From: Culex pipiens pallens | Lineage: Eukaryota; Arthropoda; Insecta; Diptera; Culicidae | Reading direction: 5' to 3' | DNA: 64,000 nt | Assembly (NCBI RefSeq): GCF_016801865.2 | Contig: NC_068938.1 | Span: forward strand, 93,210,221 to 93,274,220 | Part shown: piece after piece, positions 1-11,400 of the stretch | Numbering within the stretch: position 1 is the first letter of the stretch | How the letters are laid out: each line of letters starts with the position of its first letter | Program-made: the position numbers and the translations under genes | Notes under the pieces: model-generated | Seen by the model: the letters and a program-made list of their open reading frames with translations, nothing else | Databases searched by the model: none | Told to the model about the DNA's origin: nothing

Positions 1-938
1 GACCGAACGCCTGGAACCTGTCCAACCTGCAAATCGAGTGATCTCGAGGAAGGCACTCTCCATCGTCAAGTATCTAGTGCTGTTGGTGACTGGAATGTGT
101 GTGGTAGGACTGAAATCCCTTATCCGTGTTGTTTCGAGTTGAAAATATACCTTTTACATGTAGGTTATGGAGGTGATCCAGGTTGTTCTTAGTGCTAGTG
201 CAGGACATCTGTTTGGAGAGTTTGAACTTTTCATAGATGATCATTTTATTTCGCTAACCCAGTTCTTGGTAGCCACTGGTATCGTTACGTTGATACTTGT
301 TCTAGTCGGTTGTGTTGGTATTATTCTGGAAAATGTCTCAATTATAACTGTGGTAAGTAGAAATCTGTAGAATTTCGCTGCTAAGAAATGATTTTTGCAT
401 GTATTTGCAGTACATCGCACTGTTTGTGACGATGGTAATTTTGGAAACCATTGTGGCCATCGCATCCTACACGATGGGCAATCGAGTTGATAGCATGTTG
501 CGCGTTAACCTGAACTACGCCTTCAACCGTTATCACGGAGACTTGAGTGTTCAACGCTCCGTTGATCACATGCAGCAAAGGGTGGAATGCTGTGGCTTTA
601 AGGGGTATCAAGATTGGTACAATTGGATGATACCGGAGACTGGAGAGAGCCCAGTGCCAGCATCATGCTTTTCGCTGACACATCTTCAAATACCCTTCCA
701 GGGTGGCTGCTTTAGCCTTATGAACCAGCTGATTGGATACGTGGTCAATCTAATGTCATCGGGAACGACCATTGTGATCATATTTCAGGTGATTTGTATC
801 ATCAGTGCTGTTGTACTCGTAATTAAACTGAAAAGTTTCAAAAAACATCGAGTTGCGCAAACTTCTTCGAGAACTGATGTTTACAATAACGATGCATTCA
901 ATCTTGAACCAATTTTAGAAGAAAAGGTCAGATACTGA
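1..938 (+). CDS. Tetraspanin, first of tandem pair, 5' end outside window
   Basis: A four-pass membrane scaffold protein of the tetraspanin family. Visible exons are (..2)-103, 164-352 and 411-938, all joined in phase 0 with GT/AG borders; the stop is at 936-938. The first exon is open to the window edge with no ATG, so the N-terminus is missing. Exon 1 carries the end of TM1 (KYLVLLVTGM), exon 2 the small loop and TM2, and exon 3 TM3, the large extracellular loop with the family CCG motif (VECCGFKGYQDW), TM4 and a short tail. The loop shows only four cysteines (CCG, PASC, GGC), against six in the neighbouring gene. The 189-bp second exon is identical in length to exon 2 of the next gene, which supports tandem duplication. 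AATAAA signals lie at about 976-1010. The family is certain; the subfamily is not assigned. Confidence 0.9.
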
Positions 939-1380
939 GTGGCAACCAGCTAGAACTTACCAAATAATACTCTTATAATAAAACATCCACCATGGATTCA
1001 TAATAAAACATTCAATAACATCCGAAATTTCGCAACCTCAAGGAATACGAATTTCTAGCAATTGTAAATCCCCCTTTCTGGTCCTGCAACATGGCAAAAT
1101 ACCGAACTAAACCCACCAACACTGTCACCCTCTTATCACAACTGAAGCGCTGCTCTTGACTATATCTGGTACAAATAACACTGCGGCCTGATAAGATATC
1201 GTGCAAAAGGGTACAGTTAACGTACGGACAACCACTGTTCAGTTGACGGTCGTTCAGATCGCTGTTGTTTTTTCACGCTTAATTTTTTTGTGAAATTGCG
1301 CCAGGTATTTTACAACTCTTTATCCAGCTGGAATAGTATCGCACACGAGTGCCGTTTCAATTCAAGGAAAAGCTCCAACC

Positions 1381-2563
1381 ATGGCGAACGAACGGAGTGA
1401 TCTCAACACGGGGATGCGCTGCGTAAAGTACATGATCTTCGTCATCAATTTCATGTTTCTGGTAAGTTCGTAATGGATGAATCAGAGCGCGTACTTGCCA
1501 CAGTAAAAATAGCTTGTCTCGGCATAGGATGATGCGATCGATCCATCTTATCTTATCTGATAAGAGGTTTGCTCGCGAGAATTGCCTTTGTGTTGACACC
1601 TCGTCTAGGCTGAAACTGGAATCGAATACTAAATTGACCGAATTTTCAGCTCACAGCGATCCTGCTGGTCACCGTTGGGTCCGCGATCGGAACCATCTTT
1701 GGGGACTTTGACACGTTCATCGATTCGCACTTTTCCTCGCCGGCCCAGCTGCTGGTGGCGATCGGCTTCATCATGATGTTCGTGTCGATCTTTGGCTGCG
1801 TCGGCGCCGTACGCGAAAGCACCGCCATGATCAACATCGTAAGGACTACCCAAACTGGTTATGATCTTGTACCCTAAAACCACGTTAACTTTCAGTACGG
1901 TGTCCTGCTGGCGCTGGTATTTGTTCTGGAAGTGGCGGCTGCCATTTCGGCATTCGCGTTGCGCGGGCAGGTGACGGAAATGGTGCGACGCACCATCAAC
2001 CAATCCATGGTCAGCTACAACTCGAACCACTACGTTGCCAAGTCGGTGGACTTTATGCAGAGTGCGGTAAGTGTATTGCAACTAATTCAGTTTTAAACTT
2101 ATTAAACCACTGGTTTTTCCAGTTGGAATGCTGCGGCGTCGAAAACTACCAGGACTGGCGATTCTTCCTGGAAAACGACACGTTTGCGACCAACGGCACT
2201 GAAAGCGCACCGCTGGTCGTTCCGGACTCGTGCTGCCAAAAGCCAACGTTTGGCGAGATGTGCCAACCGTTCGAGTACGGCTGCCTCTCGCGCATGGAAT
2301 GGGTAGTATCGCAAAGCGCTGCCTTGGTAGCAACTGGAGCTACCACGGTGGCGTTTGTCCAGATCCTCGGCAGTATCTGTGCCTTTATGCTAGCGCGTAC
2401 TATTCGCCGTACCAAGTCGCTTCGGGCCGCTCGGCGTTGGCAGCTACAGCAGAGCCTGGGCATCATGACCAAGCCGCACAATCCGTCCTACACGCAGATG
2501 GAAAAGTCCGAGAAGAACGCCGACGAGGAGATGTACTTGCCCAATAGTCCGAGCGTCAACTGA
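1381..2563 (+). CDS. Tetraspanin, second of tandem pair, complete
   Basis: A complete tetraspanin of about 293 residues, encoded by exons 1381-1461, 1650-1838, 1896-2066 and 2123-2563. All joins are in phase 0 with consensus GT/AG borders. The start is the ATG in a CCAACCATGG context, followed by MANERSDLNTGMRCVKYM, the usual short cytoplasmic N-terminus before TM1. The large loop carries LECCGVENYQDW, a PDSCC motif and two further cysteines, so the canonical six-cysteine pattern is complete. An N-glycosylation sequon (NGT) lies in the loop. The C-terminal tail is basic then acidic and ends PNSPSVN. The neighbouring tetraspanin lacks the intron between exons 3 and 4 but is otherwise built alike. 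These proteins act in the plasma membrane or endosomes as organisers of partner proteins; the specific partner cannot be told from sequence. Confidence 0.93.
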
Positions 2564-3399
2564 GGATGCACAAACGGTGACTTAGAATTTCAACGGGTAT
2601 TTTTAATGACAATGAATGTTGTTACATGTGATTAACATAAATATTGGATCTACTCTCAGCAGAAGTATTATGTGAAATAAAAAGAACTTTCTGAAACATA
2701 GATACTTTGAAAAGAATTTTTTAAATGCTAGAAACCCACACATTTTTTTTTTGCTTTCCTCACCTAACTAAGGAAAGGCTTTAAAATCACTCAATCAATG
2801 AACTTCTTAATCCGTCCTCCTTGGCACACCTTCACGTTTACCTATCTCAGTAGTTTTTCATGTAATTTTGACAGAATATTAACTGAAATTTTAGTAAGGG
2901 TTGTCAAAACAACCAAAATTATTGTCAGATTGTTTTGCTGAAAATTCAGTAACATTCTTTTGTAAGTTTGACATTGTTTGCTAATGATTCGGCAATCGTT
3001 GCTAAGCTTTTCTGTTTTTATGAGTTGATTTTTATGCCATTTTATGCCAAACCCTTGGCCAAACCTTTGAAAAAACAACTGATGAAGCATCGAGACATTT
3101 GTTTTTCATATGTTCCTTACCTTGGCCGACTTTTCTAGAGAGATTATGCATCAAACCGTCGTGCCTCAGGTTTGTCTTATATTTTCAAACATTTTTGTTC
3201 CTAAAGGTATGCTTTAAAGTTGCTTTAACGATGAAAATTAGCATAAAAGCGCATATTTTCCAACTTCAAATGAGTGCAACAATTTCCACTTTATCCATAC
3301 GGAAAACCAAAAACAGCAAAGCAATCCACTTTAACGACCCCCGGGTCTTTTGTGGGCTCTGTTGCAAGTTTCTGCTCATTTCTAGACGTCCGAAGGTTA
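2564..3399. other. Intergenic, repeat-derived AT-rich DNA
   Basis: No gene is seen. The 3' UTR of the second tetraspanin probably ends near AATAAA at about 2677. At 2750-2800 there is a motif built around CTTTCCTCACCTAACTAAGG / AAAGGCTTTAAAATCACTC. A close relative recurs at 46328-46375 inside the zinc-finger gene, so this is an interspersed repeat. The stretch 2860-3090 is rich in short motifs (GCTGAAAATTCAGTAA, TTTGACA) resembling 53640-53860 and is probably a second, degenerate MITE family. Confidence 0.5.
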
Positions 3400-3588
3400 T
3401 GTGTGGTGAGTCACCCATAGCCTCTTTTTACGCAAATGGACCGACGTTATACTTCCGTACCCGATAGAAGGCGAGATCAGGCAAATCTCGTCGCGAAAAA
3501 TGCCACCGGGTCCGTCTGGGATTGAACCCAGGCCATACTGGGGTTTAGAGGCTACCACGCTAACCACTAAACCACCGGACCCGGCCAA
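3400..3588 (-). mobile_element. tRNA-derived SINE
   Basis: On the minus strand 3582-3508 forms a tRNA-like head. The outer 7-nt stem pairs (GGGTCCG with CGGACCC), a box-A-like segment reads TTAGTGGTTAGCGTGG, and box B reads GGGTTCAATCC. The T-arm does not fold with a 7-nt loop, which argues against a functional tRNA. About 100 bp of non-tRNA body follows (about 3507-3400). This matches the general architecture of tRNA-derived SINEs known in mosquitoes; the exact family is not assigned. Confidence 0.7.
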
Positions 3589-4302
3589 AACCAATAATGG
3601 GATAATTCATCCGTTCCAGACTGTCTAAATTCCAAAAAGTCACGCGAATCTTCGGTTTGCAGCGTTTGTTTCTGTATGACATTTCGAGGCGAGGCCCTGG
3701 GGATTTGACAGCACCGTTTGCCGAAAGTGCGGCGCGTCGTACCGAGGCTGGTTTGCCGCGTGTCTTTTTCGGGAATACGCACAATACCATTCGGTGAATG
3801 GGTCACACCCAGGGATGCCAGATACACAGATTTGTCTGTGTTTCACAGACATTTGAGCTCGTGTCAGACATTTTTTGAGGCGCACAGACTTTTTAAAAAC
3901 TTCATTAAATTGTTATTTTGTAAAAATATCAATCAAAAATTATTTCGTTAGTCTTCAAATGCTTAAAAACACAATTTTTGATGGAATTCTATGACTGTAA
4001 ATTTATATATTTGACTTTTAGACAGAGGCACAGACATACACAGACTTTTTCACAGACATTTTAAAAAATCATGTGGCATCCCTGGTCACACCACACCGGG
4101 TGGGAAGGGTTGCTTCCGTCGGAATCTTCGTGTAGAATCGCCACGTCACAAAGAATCCGTCCAGTGATTTATCGGCCTTCGGCCTGGATTTTGGACTCGC
4201 GATCGACGTACAGGAGGTCTTGATGTCCCTGAAGTCATTTGCTACGACCGAGGTCAGTAGGGAACCTTCATCAGTGTTTGGTTGTTTACTTTTTAAATAC
4301 AA
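3589..4302 (-). pseudogene. Possible coding remnant split by a hAT MITE
   Basis: On the minus strand a reading frame runs from about 4302 to 4085. If the 275-bp MITE (3810-4084) and one copy of its 8-bp duplication are ignored, it stays open in the same frame to about 3589, where the SINE begins. The combined frame is about 145 codons. The translation is not low-complexity (it passes through DGFFVTWRFYTK and GVTHSPNGIVRIPEK), but I do not recognise it. It may be a broken gene, an older repeat, or chance. Confidence 0.3.
3810..4084. mobile_element. Non-autonomous hAT MITE, copy 1
   Basis: The 275-bp element begins CAGGGATGCCA and ends with the inverted TGGCATCCCTG. It is flanked by a perfect 8-bp direct repeat GTCACACC (3802-3809 and 4085-4092). 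The 8-bp duplication and CA..TG ends are diagnostic of the hAT superfamily. The interior has no ORF and many scattered copies of CACAGAC/GTCTGTG. A second copy of exactly the same length lies at 52842-53116. Confidence 0.93.
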
Positions 4303-4330
4303 AATTTGAAATTTGTTTTTATCTCTCGTA

Positions 4331-4468
4331 CCCAGTCACGAATTATTCTAGCAGAGCTGGTTCTGTCAGAATCCTGCTAGAACGGTGGAACAATCCTGCT
4401 AGAATACTGTAAGAATATCCAGCTCTGTAAGAACCCTGCTAGAATCTTGCTGGAACGTCGTGACTGGG
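4331..4468. mobile_element. Short MITE with TA duplication
   Basis: The 138-bp element has inverted ends CCCAGTCACGA / TCGTGACTGGG and is flanked by TA on both sides. The interior is made of imperfect repeats of TTCTAGCAG and CTGCTAGAA. The TA target fits the Tc1/mariner class, but no transposase is present to confirm it. It sits about 270 bp upstream of the NDUFA13 start. Confidence 0.75.
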
Positions 4469-4735
4469 TATGATTCAAAGCGATTTAATCATAAGGAGCC
4501 CAATGCAACACAATGTGATGTTGCGCAACAGTCTTCCCAAAAGTTGCATGATTCAACCGGTTCGTCTGATCCCACCGTCGAACCGGTTCACTGCTTGACA
4601 GTTCAGTTCATTTTCACGAACTGTCACTCGTCGATTTGTTCTGGTTACGAGTGAAAAAGGTCCGTTTCGATTTTCGCGATAAACAGTGAAATTTTCCCCT
4701 AATTCCTGCCTCGTTTGCCCGTTCCAGATCCAACG

Positions 4736-5252
4736 ATGAGTGCCCCGGCCAAGCTGCAGGACATGCCCCCGCGGGGTGGCTACCAGAGCATCCCATTTGC
4801 TCGCGTTCCGGCCAAAAAGTACTTCAAAGGTTGGTTATGTCACACTTTGTTTTGATTTTGCGTGGAGAAGTTGACCACCCTCTCTTTCCCCAGGCTGGCA
4901 GCTGATTGCGGCGTACGCCGGTTTCACCACCGTCGGCCTGTCGCTGTACTATCTGAACTGCAGGGAGAACCACCGGAACGAAGTGGAGATGCGCGGCGCC
5001 CGGAACGTGATTTACGCGCTGCTGCTGGCCGAACGCGACCGCGAATATCTGAAGCAGCTGCGGCGAAACCGCGACGAGGAAGCCGCCCTCATGAAGGACG
5101 TGAAGGGCTGGGAGGTGGGCACCTGGTACGGCGAGCCCGTGTTCAAGACGCTGCCCAAGGACAAGCTGGTCGATCCGACCTTTGAGGAGTTTTACGTGCA
5201 CTCGGCCAGCAAGGACCGGGCCAACCGCAAGAACGTCAAGATGTGGGCGTAA
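4736..5252 (+). CDS. NDUFA13: NADH dehydrogenase 1 alpha subcomplex subunit 13 (GRIM-19)
   Basis: An accessory subunit of mitochondrial respiratory complex I at the inner membrane, also known as GRIM-19. Two exons, 4736-4829 and 4894-5252, join in phase 1 to give 150 residues, the usual family length (about 144-154). The N-terminus MSAPAKLQDMPPRGGYQSIP and the following PAKKYFKGWQ segment are characteristic. One hydrophobic helix follows (LIAAYAGFTTVGLSLYYL), then a charged helical stretch with LLLAERDREYLKQLRRNRDEE and the conserved VGTWYGEPVFKT and DPTFEEFYVH blocks. The start is the first ATG after a 5' leader with no competing upstream frame. A polyadenylation signal lies near 5320. The gene is convergent with the F-box gene, whose stop is 217 bp downstream. 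Confidence 0.96.
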
Positions 5253-5468
5253 AGCGGTACTGTTTTATGGGAATGGTTTCTCACGTGCAAGCCGCTTCTG
5301 GTTTAGTTTGGGGAAGAATGTAAAATAAATAGGTACGATGAGGCAAACATAATACTATATTTTTCATTCCGAATCTCCCCCGCCGAGCGCCCCGCCTCCC
5401 AGAAAGATGACAACATACTTGAACATTACAACGCACAGAACGCCAAGAAACAAATAGTAGCACCGCCC

Positions 5469-7004
5469 TCAGGAGGAGGGCACTCCTCCGGCGTCGCGAC
5501 GCCGTCCCGAGCAGGTATCGTACAGTGACTCCACGTGACAATCGTAGTACGAAACGCGACAGCGCGGTAACCGACGCCTCAGGCCTTGCTCTTCGGAAAA
5601 GTTTTCCGCAATCTCGAACGCCTCGGCCGGTTGTCGCAGGTAGCCGTAGTCCAGGAAGAGCTCACGCAGTTCGGGGAAAGTCGCGACAAGTTGTTGGGCT
5701 GCCCGACCGTCGATTGGACTGCTTACCAGTCTGATCTTTTGAAGTTGGTTTCGGCACAGGGACCAGTTCACGTTGTCCAGGAACATTCGCACGAGTTGAA
5801 GGATCTTCAGCGCGGGAAGTTTGTTGATGTGGGCGATACAGGACTCGGTGAGAAACTTTAAAAATAGGTTAGTGATTAAAAATAGTTTGATTTCATGTGA
5901 TTTGAGATTATTACCTTGCCAAATTGACCTCCGCTCATGCCGAACGACAATCGTTGAAGTTTCTGGTACTTGTTGCAAATCGGTTCGAACATCTGAGGAG
6001 TCGATTCTTGGTTTGAAATGTAGCTCATATTTAGCAAATTTGGAAAATCTGGCAAAATCACGTCGTTTTCTTCTCCAGGGTAAAAATTGAACTCAGTGAC
6101 ACTATCTGAGGCAAAACTGGTACTTGGAACCGTGCCCTCTTCAAACGTACATCCAATAAGGTGCAGTGTTTTGAGTTGCTTCATTCCGGCTATGGCTATC
6201 TTCCATGCTGCAAATTTGGTTGTTGTGTCGAGCAATCTCAGATCGGTTAGCGAAGTCAGCACGTTGAACTGACTAGACTCAAAGACGGCATGTTCTAGTT
6301 GCAGTTTTTTCAACGCAATCATTTTCTCAAAAACTTGACCAAAGACTCTGCTGCATTGGTACAGGCCATTGAAATGAAAGGAGTTAATCGCAGCGAAACT
6401 ACCAGCATTCGGCAAAGTTATAGCCCTGTTTTCGTCTCTCTGATGTATTGAAATGCTCTTCAAACCAGCAAAATCCACATCCAACTTCCAACTCCCACTC
6501 AGCGTAACACTCTCAAGGTTACCATTCGCAAGACTCAAAGTAGCTCCACCTTCCGATTTGCACTCAATTTCCAAACTAATCAACCGACCCATCAAAGGCA
6601 AACACTCCTCCAAAACACACTTCATCTCCAGATCACTCCCAATCACAGCCAAATGCTGCACGGGCGATTCCAGCAGCAGGCGTTTCCCCAAAGCCACCTT
6701 CTCCTCGTCCAACCCGCGACAGTCGACCTGAACTCGGCGACATCGCTGAACCGGTAAGCTGGGCTGCGATTCGCCAAGCGATGGTCCCTTTGTGGAGCTC
6801 ACGCGAAGAACCAGCTGCTGCTGGCACAGCTTTGGCCCAAACACCAGATCGTGCCACTGTCTGGATACGGTGGCTAGAGCAAGTCGTTCGCGGAATTTGA
6901 GGAAGTCCAGGATTATCGAAATGACCTGGAAAGAGTGGTGTTATCGACGTCTATTGGGAAGATTATAATAATACCTCTGGTGGCAAAACTGGAATTTCAC
7001 TCAT
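5469..7004 (-). CDS. F-box/leucine-rich-repeat protein, copy 1
   Basis: A probable SCF ubiquitin-ligase substrate adaptor of 475 residues. Minus-strand exons are 7004-6975, 6925-5915 and 5855-5469; all are phase 0 with GT/AG borders and add up in frame. The tiny first exon encodes MSEIPVLPPE. Exon 2 opens with VISIILDFLKFRERLALATV and SRQWHDLVF, a good F-box (about residues 11-40). The rest has irregular LRR-like strands (for example LTSLTDLRLLD, MKQLKTLHLIGC, FPELRELFLDYGYL) and a conserved end CRVSYYDCHVE. The same exon structure and many identical blocks occur in the gene at 14429-16045, which confirms the joins. The intervening DNA is mostly transposons. The substrate is unknown. The family call (F-box plus LRR-like) is solid; the SCF role is inferred from family knowledge. 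Confidence 0.85.
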
Positions 7005-7223
7005 TCTTTACGGAAATCTTTGACGCCCCTATCAAACACAAGTCCAGAACTGGACACTTGGACACGGCCCAACGAGTGACTCAGGTTTGTGTTGTTGTTT
7101 GTATCGCTGCGAACTGCACAAGCAGGCAGTGCACTTTATGACAGTTCATAACAAGTATAGGTGCACAGTGCTGGTTCAATTATCCGGTAATTTTTAAGAG
7201 CGAGTTTTTCACCGATGTGAAAC

Positions 7224-10127
7224 AGGTCGTATCGAGGTGCTCCGATTTGGATGAAACTTTCAGGGTTTGTTTGTCTATACATGAGATGAACTCATGCCAA
7301 ATATGAGCCCTCTACGACAAAGGGAAGTGGGGTAAAACGGGCATTGAAGTTTGAGGTCCAAAAACCACGAAAAATCTTAAAATTGCTCGCATTTCCGTAA
7401 AACTTCATCGATTCCAGTTCTCTTAGATGCATTCGAAAGGTCTTTTGAAGTCCTTCAAAATGTGCTATAGACATCCAGGATTGGTTTGACTTTTTCTCAT
7501 AGCTTTTGCAAATTACTGATAAAAATTGATTTTTTTAAAACCTTAATAACTTTTTGCAACAGCCTCAAACACCCATACTCCCATAGGTCAAAAGTTAGGG
7601 AATTTCATGGACTATAAGCCTACGGTATTAACTTTTTGGCCAATCGCAGTTTTTCTCATAGTTTTACAATTTTTCTATAACAAACATTTTACAACGTTAG
7701 TTTTTGCCCAGTAGGCCTCCATAGCGACACTTTTTGGTCTCAATTTTGACATATTCGGAATCCTCAGGAAATTTTACATTAGATTGAGGTGTTGGAATTT
7801 TGAATTTGATTGAAAAAAATGCCATTTAGAATTAAATAAAATATTATTTAGCATTTTGTCGGATTATGGGTAAAACAGGCATTCGCCTACTTGATACAGC
7901 ATTTGACGCATTGAACACAGGGTATGAAAAATCTAACTTTTTTTTTCAGAAATGTTATATTTAATTATTTTCTTAATCAAATTCATAACTCCAACATCTC
8001 AGTCCAATGTAAAATTTCCTGAGGATTCCGAATATGTCAAAATTGAGACCAAAAAGTGCCGCTATGGAGGCCTACAGGGCAAAAACTAACGTTGTAAAAT
8101 GTTTGTTATAGAAAAATCGTAAAACTATGAGAAAAACTGCGATTGGCCAAAAAGTTAATAACGTAGGCTAATAGTCCATGAAATTCCCTAACTTTTGACC
8201 TATGGGAGTATGGGTGTTGGAGGCTGTTGCAAAAAGTTATTAAGGTTTTAAAAAAATCAATTTTTATCAGTAATTTGCAAAAGCTATGAGAAAAAGTCAA
8301 ACCAATCCTGGATGTCTATAACACATTTTGAAGGGCTTCAAAAGACCATTCGAATGCATCTAAGATTTATTTATCATCTTCTTTGCAGACTTCAGGGTTT
8401 CTTACTAACTAAGCAACAAAATTCTACTTCTAAACACAGATTTACACACATTAAAGTCAAAATTTTCCAAAATAGTCGAGTGATTGAACTTTCTACAGCA
8501 GGCGTCAAGAGGGTTGTGGTGTCCGTAGTTCGTCGTGTGTCTTGGTATGTCGAGAAGCTGATGGTTCCGAAGTTCTCTTGAGGGAACTCGGATGTGGACT
8601 TCCTCGAGTAGGTCACTGCAGTCGATGTTGTTCCGCAAGACGTCAAACACAAACAGTCGTTGAAGGAGAACTCTTCTGTGTTGGAGTGTTGGCAGGCCGA
8701 CCAGAGCGCACAGGTTCGTGTAGGGTGCCAGTGTCACAGGGTCGTTCCAGGGCAACACTCGAGCTGCAAACCTTACGAACCGACGCTGGATACTCTCGAT
8801 CTTCTGCTGATGGACGGCGTAATACGGCGCCCACACCGGTACGGCGTACTCCAACACACTGCGAACTAGCGAGAAGTACAGCGTTTTGAGGACCCTCACG
8901 TCGGTGAAACCAGCAGCATTTCTTCGAAGGAAACCGAGCATAGCGTACGATTTGGCCACGGAGATGGAGACGTGCTGGTTGAATTCCATCTTGCAGTCAA
9001 TCGTGACGCCCAAGTCCACGATGGAGTGAACGCGTTCGAGTGTGGATCGGCCCATGTTGTACTCCGCAAGATTTGGGCTCCGAATCCTGTAGAACGAGAT
9101 CAGCTTGCACTTTTTCTCGTTCACTTCCATTCCGTTCTGAACGCACCAGCGAAGCAGCACGTTGATGTCTTCCTGGAGAGCACGGACGTCGTCAGAATCG
9201 CCAATTCGCCGGAAGATTTTGAGGTCATCGGCGTACAGCAGCTTGCATGACTGGAGACGGGAACACAGGTCATTGATAAACAGCACGAAAATCAACGGCC
9301 CAAGGTGGCTTCCTTGCGGGACGCCGGAAGGAATTTCGTAGCAGGTCGAGAGAGAACCATCGATCTTAACATAGGCGGAACGGTTGACCAGGTACGAGTT
9401 GAGCCAACGAGTAACCCAGTCCGGCAGGCCAAGTGCTGTTAGTTTGGCGATAGTTAGCTTGTGGGGGACTCGATCGAAGGCCTTGGCGAAATCAATGTAG
9501 ACGGCATCAACTTGTTGACGCTTCTCCATCCTCCGGATTATCCAGTTTGTGTAAGCCATCAGGTTGGACGTCGTAGATCGCTGTTTCATGAAGCCGTGCT
9601 GGTATTCCGAGATGATGTTTTTCACGGACGGGTAGATGTGGTCAACAAGCAACTTTTCCAATACTTTTGCCAAACAGCTCAGAATTGAGATCGAACGGTA
9701 GTTCTCAACTTTGGCGCGACTCCCCGATTTGTGGATCGGGGTAATTGAGGCGACCTTCCACTCCGACGGGAAAGCACCTTCGGAGAGCGAGCGGTTGAAA
9801 ATGCTTGTGACGGGACGGGCAAGCGAGCTGCAGCAGTTCTTGACGACAGATGGAGGGATCCGGTCCGGTCCCGGGCCTTTTGCTGCATCCACCGAGCCAA
9901 GAGCCTTCTTGACTTCCGCAACCGAGAAGATAGTTGGAATTGATGAAGTTTTACGGAAATGCGAGCAATTTTAAGATTTTTCATGTTTTTTGGACCTCAA
10001 ACTTCAATGCCCGTTTTACCCCACTTCCCTTTGTCGTAGAGGGCTCATATTTGGCATGAGTTCATCTCATGTATAGACAAACAAACCCTGAAAGTTTCAT
10101 CCAAATCGGAGCACCTCGAAACGACCT
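7224..10127. mobile_element. Long-inverted-repeat (foldback-like) element interrupted by a LINE
   Basis: Sequence 7224-7840 is repeated in inverse orientation at about 7980-8364 and then 9941-10127, with the LINE (8362-9940) splitting the right arm. The outer ends read AGGTCGTATCGAGGTGCTCC and its inverse. Arms are about 600 bp with high identity; the centre (about 7860-7960) is unpaired. No transposase ORF is seen, and no clear target duplication was found, so the superfamily is unassigned. Confidence 0.8.
8362..9940 (-). mobile_element. 5'-truncated non-LTR retrotransposon with reverse transcriptase
   Basis: A minus-strand reading frame of at least 495 codons (9892-8405, open a little further upstream to the insertion junction) encodes a non-LTR reverse transcriptase. 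Visible motifs are GPDRIPPSVVK, WKVASITPIHKSG, VYIDFAKAFDRVPH, SGVPQGSHLGP and the catalytic LLYADDLKIF. The endonuclease and any ORF1 are missing, so the element is 5'-truncated. It ends with a short AT-rich tail (GATGATAAATAAAT) instead of a long poly(A). The motifs place it in the broad Jockey/CR1/R1 assemblage; I do not assign a clade. Compared with the intact left arm of the host palindrome, about 12 bp of target are missing at the insertion point. Confidence 0.9.
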
Positions 10128-10541
10128 CTAGAACAAACCGAGCAGAATCTACAAATACTGCCTCTTAAATAAAAATCTATCTTATGACTAAGATTTTTTT
10201 TCAAATTCGAAATCAAAGGATATAAAAAATTGAACAGATAATTTCAATTTTTTTTCTACGAAATTTTTAATTTACTGTTTGATGAATATTAAAAAAAATG
10301 GGGTCGATTGAATGCAGCGGGCCGCGTGGTTGCATCATCGATGATTGGAAGGCACGACGACGAATAAATTAAAAGGTTCTTTTTTTATCTTTTTTTTAAA
10401 TTATAAGCATCTCAAATAAAAGTTAACAAGCCGCTGCTAACATCTCCAAATACATTTTTGGTTTGATGATCAATAAAATTGTGTTTTTTTTTTATTTTCA
10501 TGTCGGTTTAGTTAATACGGAAGGTACTAGAAATTTAGTTA
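10128..10541. other. AT-rich intergenic DNA
   Basis: I see no gene, RNA or clear repeat boundary. The stretch is AT-rich with homopolymer runs. Confidence 0.4.
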
Positions 10542-11153
10542 CCGTCAGTGGGGGTGACTATGGGTCAAAAAACGATACACCTCTCTTAATTTCTTAATAA
10601 CAAAAATTGTTAAAAACCTTTCAACGTAGATTTGTTCTTAGATAGTTTACTAACATTTTCCCAAAATATGGTGGATTTTCATGAAAACTACCTTAAATGC
10701 CAACAGTTTGAAAATTGACCTAATCTCACCCCTTAGAGGAAGTGACATTGGGTCAAGTGAAACTAAAATGATGCTCAAATACAACGATATGGTAAAAACA
10801 AGTCATCCAACAGTGTTTCATGTTCGAGGGAATCGTATTGACACGATACAATGTTTGAAGTGTAGATTTTCAAACATTTGGGTAGTTTTCGAGCAATTCT
10901 AACAAAAAATATTAGAAAAATGATTTTTCGAGAGGTCATTTTTGGCCAAAAACGTACTTTAGACAGCTGCCAAAATAACAGGATTTGTTCTAGGAACGAG
11001 ATTTTTTCAGCGAAATATCTTAAGATGTCCCCTACACAACCCCTTCAACAGAATTAAGTTTTATTGAGAAGAATCTGAGAAATGGTAAAATCCGTAAAAA
11101 AATCACTTTGACCCAATCTCACCCCCCAGACCCAATGTCACCCCCACTGACGG
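10542..11153. mobile_element. TA-flanked MITE, CCGTCAGTGGGGGTGAC family (long form)
   Basis: The 612-bp element has inverted ends CCGTCAGTGGGGGTGAC / GTCACCCCCACTGACGG, flanked by TA at 10540-10541 and 11154-11155. It has no convincing ORF. Much shorter relatives (92-112 bp) lie at 31767-31858, 32599-32690 and 62397-62508 and share the internal motif CCCAATCTCACCCCC. Confidence 0.85.
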
Positions 11154-11194
11154 TATGGGTTTGGTAAACGCAAGCTTTGTTCCGAAATTGTAGT

Positions 11195-11400
11195 GAAAAA
11201 TATATGAGTCATTCTCCGCCAACTCACACAGCAGTTGCCCGACCCCTCTTCGATTTGCGTGAAACTTTGTCGTAAGGGGTAACTTTTGCCCCTGATCACG
11301 AATCTGAGGTCCGTTTTTTGATATTTCGTGACGGAGGGGCGGTACGACCCCTTCAATTTTTGAACATGCGAAAAATACGTGTTTTTCAATCATTTGCAGC
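11195..11400. repeat. Interspersed repeat with CTCCGCCAACTCACAC motif
   Basis: The block starting TCATTCTCCGCCAACTCACA and containing CGACCCCTCTTCGATTTGCG recurs, rearranged as an inverted repeat, at 53213-53425. This identifies an interspersed family. No coding potential is evident. Confidence 0.6.

Noticed and set aside
3508..3582. Functional tRNA gene
   Set aside because: The outer stem pairs and box B is present, but the T-arm cannot fold with a 7-nt loop and the sequence continues as a SINE body.
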